Positions 1 to 7,153 of a stretch of 23,526 bases of DNA are shown in pieces. A program made the translations under genes and the position numbers. The DNA is from Patescibacteria group bacterium (GTDB lineage: Bacteria; Patescibacteriota; Patescibacteriia; UBA9934; GWF2-40-263): assembly GCA_004298405.1 (NCBI GenBank), contig SCSL01000089.1, positions 1 through 23,526 of the forward strand, written 5' to 3'. Every line of letters begins with the position of its first letter. Positions within the stretch are counted from its first letter, which is position 1. Below the pieces are notes generated by a model. The model saw only the letters and a list, made by a program, of their open reading frames with translations. It did no database searches and was not told the origin of the DNA.

Positions 1-55
1 CCACGATGATCTTCTCCAACTCCTTTATTTGTTTTTGTTTGAGTTTTTGTTTCAC
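1..55 (-). CDS. Start of an unidentified protein, cut by the window edge
   Basis: An open frame runs from a GTG at 53-55 to the left edge (18 codons). It begins M-K-Q-K-L-K-Q-K-Q-I-K-E-L-E-K-I-I-V, a lysine-rich, helix-prone N-terminus. There is no Shine-Dalgarno, but an extended -10 (TGG-TAAAAT, 65-73) ends nine bases before the GTG. The helicase gene at 2811 has exactly the same spacing, so a leaderless start is plausible. An in-frame TAA lies just upstream. Too little is visible to name a function; the inverted repeat over the promoter would fit an autoregulated gene, but that is a guess. Confidence 0.4.
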   Translation of the reverse strand, partial: MKQKLKQKQIKELEKIIV

Positions 56-77
56 AACATGGCTATTTTACCATGTT
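56..77 (-). promoter_or_regulatory. Extended -10 promoter inside a perfect inverted repeat (possible operator)
   Basis: The arms AACATGG (56-62) and CCATGTT (71-77) are perfect 7-base inverted repeats separated by 8 bases. The minus-strand -10 hexamer TAAAAT with its TGG extension occupies 65-73, so the repeat is centred on the -10. No good -35 is seen. The 22-bp span (two helical turns) is what a dimeric repressor site would look like; a hairpin in RNA is less likely because transcription should start inside or after the right end of the repeat. Confidence 0.4.
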
Positions 78-94
78 TTAGTGTTTCCCGAGTC

Positions 95-694
95 CTATTT
101 CACGGTGTGATGTCTATAGTCACCAAACTCCCCTTCAACCAAATGCGTACCTGGATCTGAACTGCCTTCATACCGATTCACCGTGATAATTACCTTTGTA
201 TAATTGGCGTAGTTTTTGCTGTCCGGTGCTTCCCACTCTAAAACGAAGTATCCTTCCTCATCCGTCACCATCTCACCGAGTGAAATAAAGTCGTAAGGCA
301 ACCGACTCAAGAGCCAGACTTGATAGTACGAAATTTCCCGGTCAATTTCCGGAAGCGATGTTTTCATTTCAATGTAATATCGCTCGTCTTTCTCGCCCCG
401 CGTCGCCGCTCCCACACGTTCACCGGTCGTGAACCAGATAAGTGACGCTTCCTGACTTTGCGTGTCAATGGCACCATCTATGACGGCCTGCGAAATCGGA
501 TCAGGCTTGAGCACATTTGCAATCGAGGAGACAACCGATTCCTCCGTTGGTTCTTCCTCGCGAAATTCCCGCACCGCGAAAATAAAAACAATGAATAACA
601 CAAGCACAGACACGGCCGTTATGGTTGTAGATCTCCATCGATATGCGTGCGTGTTTCGGTTTGGAACCGAACGAAATAATTCTCTATTTTTCAT
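95..694 (-). CDS. Membrane-anchored protein with an RskA-like (anti-sigma-K) C-terminal domain
   Basis: 199 residues. A basic N-terminus is followed by one membrane segment (about residues 22-42, TTITAVSVLVLFIVFIFAV), a short acidic linker and an exported domain. The C-terminal half matches the RskA anti-sigma-factor pattern: Y-Q-V-W-L near residue 125, S-L-G-E with a G-Y-F turn, then K-V-I-I-T-V-N-R-Y-E-G-S-S-D-P-G before G-E-F. In RskA proteins this extracytoplasmic domain sits behind a cytoplasmic sigma-binding segment; here the cytoplasmic part is only about 20 residues and no sigma-factor gene is nearby, so an anti-sigma role is doubtful. The start ATG overlaps the helicase stop codon (ATGA), so the two genes are translationally coupled. 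Confidence 0.6.
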   Translation of the reverse strand: MKNRELFRSVPNRNTHAYRWRSTTITAVSVLVLFIVFIFAVREFREEEPTEESVVSSIANVLKPDPISQAVIDGAIDTQSQEASLIWFTTGERVGAATRGEKDERYYIEMKTSLPEIDREISYYQVWLLSRLPYDFISLGEMVTDEEGYFVLEWEAPDSKNYANYTKVIITVNRYEGSSDPGTHLVEGEFGDYRHHTVK

Positions 695-2811
695 AGTTCA
701 TCAATGTCCCTTAAAAAACTTATCTTCGGCATAGGCTTCTGCTCGCGCTCGCCCAAATCATCAAACACGATCGTCGGGCCATCGTCCCATCCCTCTTCAA
801 AGCTCTTGTAGCCCTTGTAGCGCTCGACACCCTTCCTCAACTTCACTTCCTCGAACAACCCTTCGGGAAGCTCCTGCAAAAACATCGAAGGTTGGCTCAA
901 CATCAGCGTATCGTAGCCACTCGTAATCGGATAGGTGAAAAAAAGTTCTTTGCGGGCTCGTGTTGTTGCGACATAAAAAAGTCGACGCTCCTCCTCCAGT
1001 CCCCCATCTTCGTCAAGCGCCGCACCGATCGGAAACTTTCCGTCTACCAGATGCATAACGAAGACCGCGTCCCACTCAAGCCCTTTTGCTTGATGGATGG
1101 TAGAAAGAATAAGTCTGTCTTCCTGTGCAGCTTCACCCGGGCTAAAGCCCGGGGCTACCTCGTTAGATTTGATAAATCCGTAGTCACCTGTGAGTGACAC
1201 CTCATCGAGGAACGTTTGTAAACTCGTGTAGCCTTCCGCAAAGAGGGCGAACTGTTCAAGGTCCTCAAGCCGATCCATAAAGTCTAGATACTCGGTCTCA
1301 AGGTAATCGCGGTAATCGCCAGCCGTCACCATTCGGATGAGTTCAGCTGGAGCCTCTTCGTGCGCCATTTTTTCGAGTGTCTTACGAAGTCCTTCCCAAC
1401 CAACCTGAGCGCGCTTAGGGATCTTCTGGTTGCCGTTGAGAATCTCCTCAAGTGACCCGTCGTCCGTAAACTGCGAAGCCATCGTTTCAGCGCTCGCGAG
1501 ACCTACACCGTTGAGGAGTCCCAAAATACGCATCCACGCGACTTCATCTTTCGGGTTCTGTCGGATGCGAAGATGCGACACAATATCCTTTACGTGCGCC
1601 CGTTCAAAAAACTTGAGTCCTCCGCGATACTCATACGGGATATCTCGCTTCATCAATTCGAACTCGAGTGTCTGTGCATGATACGCCGCGCGGAACAAGA
1701 CCGCGATCTCGCAAAGCGGCATTCCCTCATCCCGCAGAACCAAAATTTTCTGGGCGATGAACTGCGCCTCCTGACTGGCATTGCTCGAGGGCACAAGACT
1801 GGGGCGTTCAAGTGAACGACGTACCGCTATCAGCTCTTTTTTGAATTGATCTTTATTTTGGATGATCGACGAATTCGCAACCGCAAGAATCTCTGGACTG
1901 GACCGGTAATTCGTCGTGAGATGAAACGTCTTCGTATCCGCATACGTTTGCGGAAAACCGAGAATGTTTCGAATCTCTGCCGCACGGAATGAATAGATCG
2001 ACTGGGCATCGTCCCCCACAACAAGCACATTCTCATGTTCGCTTGCGAGTTGTCGGATAATCTGGGCTTGAACAACATTTGTGTCCTGATACTCATCGAC
2101 CAAGATGTATTCAAACTGATGAGCCAACTTCTGGCGAACTCCTTCATGGTGATATAAAAGCTCGCGCAATTTCAGAAGGAGGTCATCAAAATCCATTGAG
2201 TCAGCCTGGCGTTTGCGATCGGCATACAGCTCGGCGATCCGTTCGATGACCGGAACAATCTCCAGAAAGCTCGGATACCTATTCTGGATCACGTCACTCA
2301 TACCCTTCCCGGAGTTCTGCGCGTAACTGATCATGGCATGCACCTTTGCTGGCGATGGAAAACGACGAGAGGTTGTGTCGATATCAAGTGCCTTGATACA
2401 AACCTTGATCAAACTCTTGGCATCCTCCTGATCGAGAATTGTAAAATGATTCGTGTATCCAAGTTGCGATCCATACATCCGCAAAAGCCGATTGGCAATC
2501 GAATGGAACGTCCCACCCCAAAGTCCAGTCGGGTATCGACAAAGCAAACCCTCCACCCGCGACAACATCTCCTTCGCCGCCTTATTCGTAAACGTCACAA
2601 GCAAAATACTCTCAGGGCTCACTCCCCGTTCGAGTAAATAAGCTACCCGATACGTAATTGTCCGTGTTTTTCCAGACCCAGCCCCGGCAAGCACTAAACA
2701 CGCTCCATTGCCATTTAACACAACATTCAACTGCTCCGGATTGAGCTCTTTTTGATAATCAATAGATGCCTGAGAAAGGTCAAAATTGTCTTGTAAAATA
2801 AACTCTTTCAT
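691..2811 (-). CDS. UvrD/PcrA-type superfamily 1 DNA helicase
   Basis: 706 residues, normal for the UvrD/Rep/PcrA family of 3'-5' ATP-dependent helicases of repair and replication restart. Visible motifs: Q-motif region L-N-P-E-Q, Walker A GAGSGKTRTIT (about 42-52), motif Ia TFTNKAAKEM, Walker B VDEYQDTN (about 238-245), motif III VVGDDAQSIYSFRAA, motif IV TTNYRSS, motif V STIHQAKGLEWDAVFV and motif VI EERRLFYVATTRARKELFFTY. A run APGFSPGEA (about residue 550) just before motif V is encoded by a perfect DNA palindrome and looks like an in-frame repeat insertion. The gene starts with ATG nine bases after an extended -10 and appears leaderless. The exact paralogue (uvrD, pcrA or rep) cannot be fixed from sequence alone. 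Confidence 0.93.
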   Translation of the reverse strand: MKEFILQDNFDLSQASIDYQKELNPEQLNVVLNGNGACLVLAGAGSGKTRTITYRVAYLLERGVSPESILLVTFTNKAAKEMLSRVEGLLCRYPTGLWGGTFHSIANRLLRMYGSQLGYTNHFTILDQEDAKSLIKVCIKALDIDTTSRRFPSPAKVHAMISYAQNSGKGMSDVIQNRYPSFLEIVPVIERIAELYADRKRQADSMDFDDLLLKLRELLYHHEGVRQKLAHQFEYILVDEYQDTNVVQAQIIRQLASEHENVLVVGDDAQSIYSFRAAEIRNILGFPQTYADTKTFHLTTNYRSSPEILAVANSSIIQNKDQFKKELIAVRRSLERPSLVPSSNASQEAQFIAQKILVLRDEGMPLCEIAVLFRAAYHAQTLEFELMKRDIPYEYRGGLKFFERAHVKDIVSHLRIRQNPKDEVAWMRILGLLNGVGLASAETMASQFTDDGSLEEILNGNQKIPKRAQVGWEGLRKTLEKMAHEEAPAELIRMVTAGDYRDYLETEYLDFMDRLEDLEQFALFAEGYTSLQTFLDEVSLTGDYGFIKSNEVAPGFSPGEAAQEDRLILSTIHQAKGLEWDAVFVMHLVDGKFPIGAALDEDGGLEEERRLFYVATTRARKELFFTYPITSGYDTLMLSQPSMFLQELPEGLFEEVKLRKGVERYKGYKSFEEGWDDGPTIVFDDLGEREQKPMPKISFLRDIDEL
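1134..1158. repeat. GC-rich palindrome inserted in the helicase gene
   Basis: CCCGGGC (1136-1142) and GCCCGGG (1147-1153) form a perfect 7-bp inverted repeat around TAAA, with further GTAGCC-type flanks. It lies in frame in the helicase coding region and encodes the small-residue peptide APGFSPGEA in the variable stretch before motif V. It resembles REP-type interspersed palindromes. It is the only copy in this window, so its repetitive nature is inferred. Confidence 0.6.
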
Positions 2812-2820
2812 ATCGCCGAC

Positions 2821-2829
2821 ATTTTAGCA
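2821..2829 (-). promoter_or_regulatory. Extended -10 promoter of the helicase gene
   Basis: On the minus strand TGC-TAAAAT ends nine bases before the ATG at 2811. The position 17 bases further up (GGATTT) is a poor -35, as expected for an extended -10 promoter. Transcription would start 3-5 bases before the ATG, giving an essentially leaderless mRNA. The same TGCTAAAAT occurs before gapA. Confidence 0.55.
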
Positions 2830-2878
2830 TACAGACAAAATGAAAATCCGACCCTGTGTGGATCGGAATGAATGCGTC

Positions 2879-4213
2879 CTAGAGCGGTTCAACGGCCTTG
2901 TTGAGTTCCTCCTTCATGGACTCAAGATCCGGACCACCCTGGGAAAGGACACGCATGAGGTACGTGTCAGCCAAATGCACATGCGGCACCACGCGCGGGA
3001 GAACCGGCCCTTTGAAGCCGTGCTCCAAACGCTGGTTCGTGAAAGGCTCGACACTCACAAGCTTGTGATGGATGGCGCGCAACTCGACATGCCATCGTCG
3101 TTTGCGCGAGTCGTCAAGATTCTCGCCACGATCCTCTAGAATCCCAAGCTGGAGCAGGATCTCCTCCATACGCCAGTGGCACTCCAGCTGAACCGTGGCC
3201 CGGAAGACCTGTCCGATGATCTCCTTAACCCGCGCGATCCGGATCCCGTTGCGGTCATCCGCGGCTTCGCGCATAAGTTGAGCCGCCGTATCAAGGTCAT
3301 CCGCACTTCGACTGAAGGAACGGGAGAACGGACGGGTGACGATGGCTCGCAAACGCTTGGCCGCGCGCTCGAGCCGGTCGGCTTCCTCCCTCACCTTCTT
3401 GGGCGTGCGCCAAGCGGTAGGTGCCAACCACTCATCCCGCAGGCGATACTGTTGGGAACGTGATACGTCCAGGACGATCTCCCGTAGACGATCGATGTAG
3501 TGTTCCAGGACGACCTCACGGAAGCTCATGCGGCGACCGATCCCGCGCACCGTCTGAATGCGACTGGCGATCTCGTGCTCACCTGCAAAACAGATGAGAG
3601 GAATACGACCAGGGTTGGGTCGTCCGGTCTTGTCCGCAATCGTTCCAGCCTGGAGTGCACGAGCCTGAGCCCTTTGCTTGGTCTCATCGATGGGCTTGCC
3701 GTATTCTTTGGCAGCCGTGACCGCAATGAGTACAAACGCCTCACGCCCATCGTCGTCAACCTTGTGCAGTTCCCAGCTAGTGCGAACCAACTCATCGAGC
3801 GTCCCTGCGAGCTTCCTGTTCGCCAGGATTTCACACGAGCGATAGCGACGGTCAACGTGCCCCACTCCCCGTCGCGCTTTGAAGATGCCATCGTAGGAGA
3901 TAAAGCACTGCTTCCATTCCTCTTCGATGGAACCCTTGTTGAGCCGCTCACTCACCTTCAGGTTGCGGGAGAGAATGCATCCAGACCGCAACGCTCGCAC
4001 GTCCTTGGCCAGCTCATGGCAATCGACAGGCACCTCGTAAAGACAGTGCGCAACCAGCTCTATGAGCTTGATGCCTCGAAGCATGAGGGGCGCCGGCTTG
4101 GGCTCCCCTTTTCTGGAACGCGTACGATCCCGCAAGACCGTCAGATCGCGTGTGATGATCTTGGGCTCCTGGGGATCAGGCCAGTGGAACACGAACCGGT
4201 TAGACGTAATCAT
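2879..4213 (-). CDS. GC-rich orphan protein of unknown function
   Basis: 444 residues from the ATG at 4211-4213; a TTG one codon earlier also opens the frame, but GGAGG sits eight bases before the ATG, which decides the start. I recognise no family. The protein is soluble, highly charged and arginine-rich, with no signal peptide or membrane segment. It has a conserved-looking V-A-H-C-L-Y-E-V stretch near residue 55, an I-C-F-A-G-E-H-E segment in the middle, and a helical Arg/Glu-rich part around residues 275-310. Third codon positions are strongly G/C, unlike mltG and the helicase on either side, pointing to transfer or special selection. It has its own strong Shine-Dalgarno, rare in this window, buried in a hairpin. 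Antisense frames over this region are also open, but only this one has a ribosome site. Confidence 0.65.
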   Translation of the reverse strand: MITSNRFVFHWPDPQEPKIITRDLTVLRDRTRSRKGEPKPAPLMLRGIKLIELVAHCLYEVPVDCHELAKDVRALRSGCILSRNLKVSERLNKGSIEEEWKQCFISYDGIFKARRGVGHVDRRYRSCEILANRKLAGTLDELVRTSWELHKVDDDGREAFVLIAVTAAKEYGKPIDETKQRAQARALQAGTIADKTGRPNPGRIPLICFAGEHEIASRIQTVRGIGRRMSFREVVLEHYIDRLREIVLDVSRSQQYRLRDEWLAPTAWRTPKKVREEADRLERAAKRLRAIVTRPFSRSFSRSADDLDTAAQLMREAADDRNGIRIARVKEIIGQVFRATVQLECHWRMEEILLQLGILEDRGENLDDSRKRRWHVELRAIHHKLVSVEPFTNQRLEHGFKGPVLPRVVPHVHLADTYLMRVLSQGGPDLESMKEELNKAVEPL

Positions 4214-4218
4214 CAAAA

Positions 4219-4250
4219 GATCCTCCAGATGAAAGGCTCACCGGAGGATC
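4219..4250 (-). promoter_or_regulatory. Hairpin masking the Shine-Dalgarno of the GC-rich orphan gene
   Basis: In the minus-strand RNA, GATCCTCC pairs perfectly with GGAGGATC; one G-U and one G-C pair extend the stem to ten pairs around a 12-base loop. The 3' arm contains the GGAGG that lies eight bases before the ATG at 4213. Folding would therefore block ribosome binding, as in RNA thermometers or translational operators. The pairing is seen directly; the switching role is inference. Confidence 0.6.
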
Positions 4251-4283
4251 AAGCTACTGCAGAAAAGATGTATTGTCAACGGG

Positions 4284-5306
4284 TTATTTTAGATATTGAT
4301 ATTTATTGGCTACATGCTCATCAAATGTTTTCGCATACATCACTTCTCCCTCATCGGTGGTGAGAAAATAGAGATAGTCAGAATCGGTGGGATTCAAAAC
4401 CGCGAGGATCGCGTTCATCCCTGGGTTACTAATGGGACCTGGTGGAAGACCGAGATGTTGGTACGTGTTGTAGGCAGAAACAACACGACTATCTTCCAAA
4501 CTCACAGCAGAGTCATTTTTGCCGGTTACGTAATTAACAGTCGAATCTGCTTGGAGGGCCATCCCGATTTTCATGCGGGTGTAAAAAATCCCCGCAACGA
4601 GTTTCATATCTTCCGCGGAGCGGACTTCTCGTTCAACAATCGATGCAAGTGTCATCATCTCGTGAAACGTAAGCCCGCCTTCAAAAATGAGATTGCGAGG
4701 GATGGTGATGTTGTTTTCAGCCAATCGACGTTTAAGTGTGAGGATCATCGTTTCGGCAACCGTCGATACATTCGCATCCGCACGGAAGCGATAGGTGTCT
4801 GGAAAGAGATAGCCTTCGAGACCTTGATCGCTTGGGATCCCTGTGAGGATTACGTCCTCTGTGAGGACCCGACGACCTTGCGCGCTCACAATGGATTCCC
4901 AGTCGGCCGACTCAATCTCTGGGAGTGCTTGCACAATAACCTCCCCAATTTGCTCGGCGGTGAATCCTTCCGGGATCGTCACTTGCACTTCCTGCGCCGC
5001 GGCATAGCCAAGCTCTTTGACGATCGCACGCAGACTCATTCCGGGTTTGAGCTCAAATGTTCCTGCTTGGATAACCGAGTTGGAGAGTCGTACATATGTA
5101 CGGAAAAATAACTTGCTTGAGATGATCCCCAACTCTTCAAGTTGCTCCGCAATCGCATACCCTCGAGCTCCTTCTTCAATTGTGATACGCACTGTCTGTG
5201 CATCTTCGTCCGGTGAGATGAGATACGCATCAAAGACGTAGGAGCCCGACATAACGATGCCGACGAGCAGGGCAATCCCTAAAAGAATTCCGATGAGTCG
5301 AATCAT
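4284..5306 (-). CDS. mltG: Endolytic murein transglycosylase MltG (YceG-like)
   Basis: 340 residues from the ATG at 5304-5306, two bases after the upstream gene's stop; a GTG six codons earlier is possible but would overlap that gene. MltG cleaves nascent glycan strands at the membrane and helps set their length. One N-terminal membrane anchor (about 3-24) is followed by a LysM-like segment (V-R-I-T-I-E-E-G-A near 40) and the YceG catalytic domain. Diagnostic stretches are EGYLFPDTYRF, the catalytic glutamate in ASIVERE, QADSTVNYV, SAYNTYQHLGLPPGPISNPG and YLYFLTTDEGEVMYAKTFDEH. Length and motif order are normal. It is last in the PAP2-cytidylyltransferase-mltG group. Confidence 0.95.
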   Translation of the reverse strand: MIRLIGILLGIALLVGIVMSGSYVFDAYLISPDEDAQTVRITIEEGARGYAIAEQLEELGIISSKLFFRTYVRLSNSVIQAGTFELKPGMSLRAIVKELGYAAAQEVQVTIPEGFTAEQIGEVIVQALPEIESADWESIVSAQGRRVLTEDVILTGIPSDQGLEGYLFPDTYRFRADANVSTVAETMILTLKRRLAENNITIPRNLIFEGGLTFHEMMTLASIVEREVRSAEDMKLVAGIFYTRMKIGMALQADSTVNYVTGKNDSAVSLEDSRVVSAYNTYQHLGLPPGPISNPGMNAILAVLNPTDSDYLYFLTTDEGEVMYAKTFDEHVANKYQYLK

Positions 5307-5308
5307 AC

Positions 5309-5797
5309 TTACTTGCCGTGACACGCACGATATTTAATGCCTGACCCACAGAAACACTCGCGTGTATCGCGATCCTCTGCGGTCAGCCAAGAACTTGATT
5401 GAACCTTGCCGCCTTGACCGACGTTGTACACCATCTCGATTCCGAGCTCCTCACAGACGGCAACTTCGGGAACCGGGTCGCCATCGGGCTTTCGGTCTCC
5501 CCCATTAGCAAAAATGTCTGGCTTAATCTCACGCAGTTCACGACACACGCTCCGGTCTTCGTCGTCGGGCTCATGCGCGGTAAACACGACACGTGTTACT
5601 CCCCTAAGTCCTTCCACAACCTCCCTACGCTGATCTTGCGGCATAAACACATGTCCCTTCTTCTTCATAAGCCAATGGTCGTTGTTGATAATGACGACGA
5701 GTTCATCGCCCAACGCCGCGGCTTCCTGAATCATTCGAACATGTCCGACATGAATCGGATCAAAGCCCCCTGAAACACAGACAATTTTTTTAGTCAT
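5309..5797 (-). CDS. Cytidylyltransferase-like nucleotidyltransferase with C-terminal SEC-C zinc motif
   Basis: 162 residues. The N-terminal domain has the signature of the cytidylyltransferase-like family (RfaE C-domain, glycerol-3-phosphate cytidylyltransferase): GGFDPIHVGH near residue 10, then N-N-D near 38, a K-K-K-G patch, the R-x-x-V-V-E-G-L helix and F-A-N-G-G-D-R near 95. These enzymes activate sugar or polyol phosphates with CTP or ATP. The last 20 residues form a SEC-C zinc-binding motif, C-F-C-G-S-G-I-K-Y-R-A-C-H-G, normally found at the end of SecA and other proteins; fusion to this catalytic domain is unusual. The start overlaps the end of the PAP2 gene by 8 bases and mltG follows after 2 bases. 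The substrate is not predictable. Confidence 0.85.
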   Translation of the reverse strand: MTKKIVCVSGGFDPIHVGHVRMIQEAAALGDELVVIINNDHWLMKKKGHVFMPQDQRREVVEGLRGVTRVVFTAHEPDDEDRSVCRELREIKPDIFANGGDRKPDGDPVPEVAVCEELGIEMVYNVGQGGKVQSSSWLTAEDRDTRECFCGSGIKYRACHGK

Positions 5798-6323
5798 AGC
5801 CTAGTGCCACCATGATAATAGCCATTGTGTAGGGTGTCACCCCAAATCCCACAAGGGCCCCAACGATGATATCAGAAAAGAAGTGGAGTCCAGCGGCGAC
5901 ACGGCCAAGTGCCACTACGATAGCCGCCCCAAGCATATAGGGCAAAATGCTCGGGAAAAACAAGCTACACATCGCGGCCATCGAAAACGCAAACGTCGCA
6001 TGGGCACTGGGAAACGAGGCAGTACGGACAAACGGCGCGATGAGTGGTTGTTGATGGAGCTCCTCAAATGGACGCTCCCGATTCACAAATTTGGACAACA
6101 ACATCGTCACGCCCCAAGCTGGGAGTAAAAAAACAAGGAGAAGGAGCGTATACCGGTCAACGGTAAATGCGAGCGTTTCTTTGTTCCAAGCCGTGGCCGC
6201 CAACAACACCCCGAGCATCAGCCAAATGATGTGGGTACCGGCCAAGATGGCCAAGTGACGTCCGACCCAGTGGGACCGAGCGAGATTGAACAGGCTGTGA
6301 GAAAGTTTGTGATCAATGTTCAT
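5790..6323 (-). CDS. PAP2-family membrane phosphatase (possible undecaprenyl-diphosphate phosphatase)
   Basis: 177 residues with about five hydrophobic segments. The three PAP2 phosphatase motifs are in order: K-F-V-N-R-E-R-P near 80, F-P-S-A-H-A near 105, and G-R-V-A-A-G-L-H-F-F-S-D near 145, the last two holding the catalytic histidines. Bacterial relatives dephosphorylate undecaprenyl diphosphate (carrier lipid recycling) or phosphatidylglycerol phosphate at the membrane. Its overlap with the cytidylyltransferase and closeness to mltG favour an envelope role, by context. It starts just downstream of a long imperfect inverted repeat. Confidence 0.88.
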   Translation of the reverse strand: MNIDHKLSHSLFNLARSHWVGRHLAILAGTHIIWLMLGVLLAATAWNKETLAFTVDRYTLLLLVFLLPAWGVTMLLSKFVNRERPFEELHQQPLIAPFVRTASFPSAHATFAFSMAAMCSLFFPSILPYMLGAAIVVALGRVAAGLHFFSDIIVGALVGFGVTPYTMAIIMVALGYD

Positions 6324-6332
6324 AGATTGAAG

Positions 6333-6430
6333 GCTGTCGGATAGTCAAAATGTTTCGAGATGGTGGTGGAGGCTCATTGTCTAGCGCCGACCGGCTCCGC
6401 CATCGAGAAATCTTTTGACTATCCAATAGC
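6333..6430. repeat. Long imperfect inverted repeat between nth and the PAP2 gene
   Basis: GGATAGTCAAAA (6339-6350) is the exact inverse of TTTTGACTATCC (6413-6424). The match continues inwards through TTTC/GAAA and GATGG/CCATC with two-base interruptions, and outwards through GCT/AGC, giving arms of about 30 bases around a GC-rich centre. The right arm covers the stop codon and last codons of nth. This is the build of a miniature palindromic element (MITE- or REP-like) with no coding capacity. It may also act as a transcript-stabilising or terminating hairpin. Confidence 0.7.
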
Positions 6431-7141
6431 CTGGCGGCGAAGCTCCTCAAGAACCTTTTCGCGGCGATCGATGTCGTCGAGGATCGCCTGGGCATTCTTT
6501 GGAGCTTCAAAATTTTTCTTCTGAAAAGCGCAGAGGTCACGTACCGGACAAGCCCAGCACCGAGGTTTGCTGATGCAGATGTACCGGCCGTGCTTGACGA
6601 AGACTTGGTTGATCGTATGCTTATCCTGGTCGGGGACAAGTTTGAGTAGCACCTCTTCTGTGTTCTGCGGCGTCTTTGTCTTTACCCATCCTAACCGATT
6701 TGTGACGCGATGCACATGGGTATCAACCGCGATCGCCGGTGTATCGAAACTCGCCACAAGCACCACGCTGGCCGTCTTCCGACCAACCCCCGCAAGCTCA
6801 ACGAGTTTCTTCATCGTCTTTGGAACCTTCCCATCGTTCCCCCTCATCACCTGCCCCGCCATCTTTTTGAGATTCTTCGCCTTCTGCCGATACATGCCGA
6901 TCGTGTTGATCTTATTCTCAATCTGTTTGGTTGTCGCCTGCGCGAGCTTCTCGACGGTCGGGAACGCCCGAAAAAAAGCTGGCATAAGTTTGAGCACCTG
7001 TTCATCACGTGTACGTGCCGACAACATCACTCCCACCAAATTCTGATACGGATTCCCAATCTCCATCGCCCCAGGATTTGGCCAACGTTTTTTGAGAATT
7101 TTTAGAATCCTCGTGACTTCCATAGATCCTATTCGTCCCAT
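6419..7141 (-). CDS. nth: Endonuclease III, DNA glycosylase/AP lyase
   Basis: 240 residues. Nth removes oxidised pyrimidines and nicks the abasic site in base excision repair. The helix-hairpin-helix LVELAGVGRKTASVVL with the catalytic lysine (G-R-K-T) is at about 120-135 and the catalytic aspartate is in A-V-D-T-H-V-H-R-V. The iron-sulphur loop is C189, C195, C198, C204: spacing 5-2-5, one residue shorter at the first step than the 6-2-5 of E. coli Nth. An ATG six codons in (M-E-V-T-R) is an alternative start. The C-terminus extends some 30 residues beyond the cluster and ends inside the palindromic repeat. It follows gpmI by 12 bases and may share its transcript. Confidence 0.94.
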   Translation of the reverse strand: MGRIGSMEVTRILKILKKRWPNPGAMEIGNPYQNLVGVMLSARTRDEQVLKLMPAFFRAFPTVEKLAQATTKQIENKINTIGMYRQKAKNLKKMAGQVMRGNDGKVPKTMKKLVELAGVGRKTASVVLVASFDTPAIAVDTHVHRVTNRLGWVKTKTPQNTEEVLLKLVPDQDKHTINQVFVKHGRYICISKPRCWACPVRDLCAFQKKNFEAPKNAQAILDDIDRREKVLEELRRQAIG

Positions 7142-7153
7142 AGGTCAGGGGCT

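Noticed and set aside
2841..2872. Terminator between the orphan gene and the helicase
   Set aside because: TCCGA and TCGGA can pair, but the stem is only five pairs with an 11-base loop and no convincing T-run on the minus strand.
3500..4363. Open frame of 287 codons on the plus strand
   Set aside because: It is antisense to the orphan gene and to the end of mltG, has no ribosome site, and reads as low-quality mixed composition; the GC bias of the minus-strand gene keeps antisense frames open.
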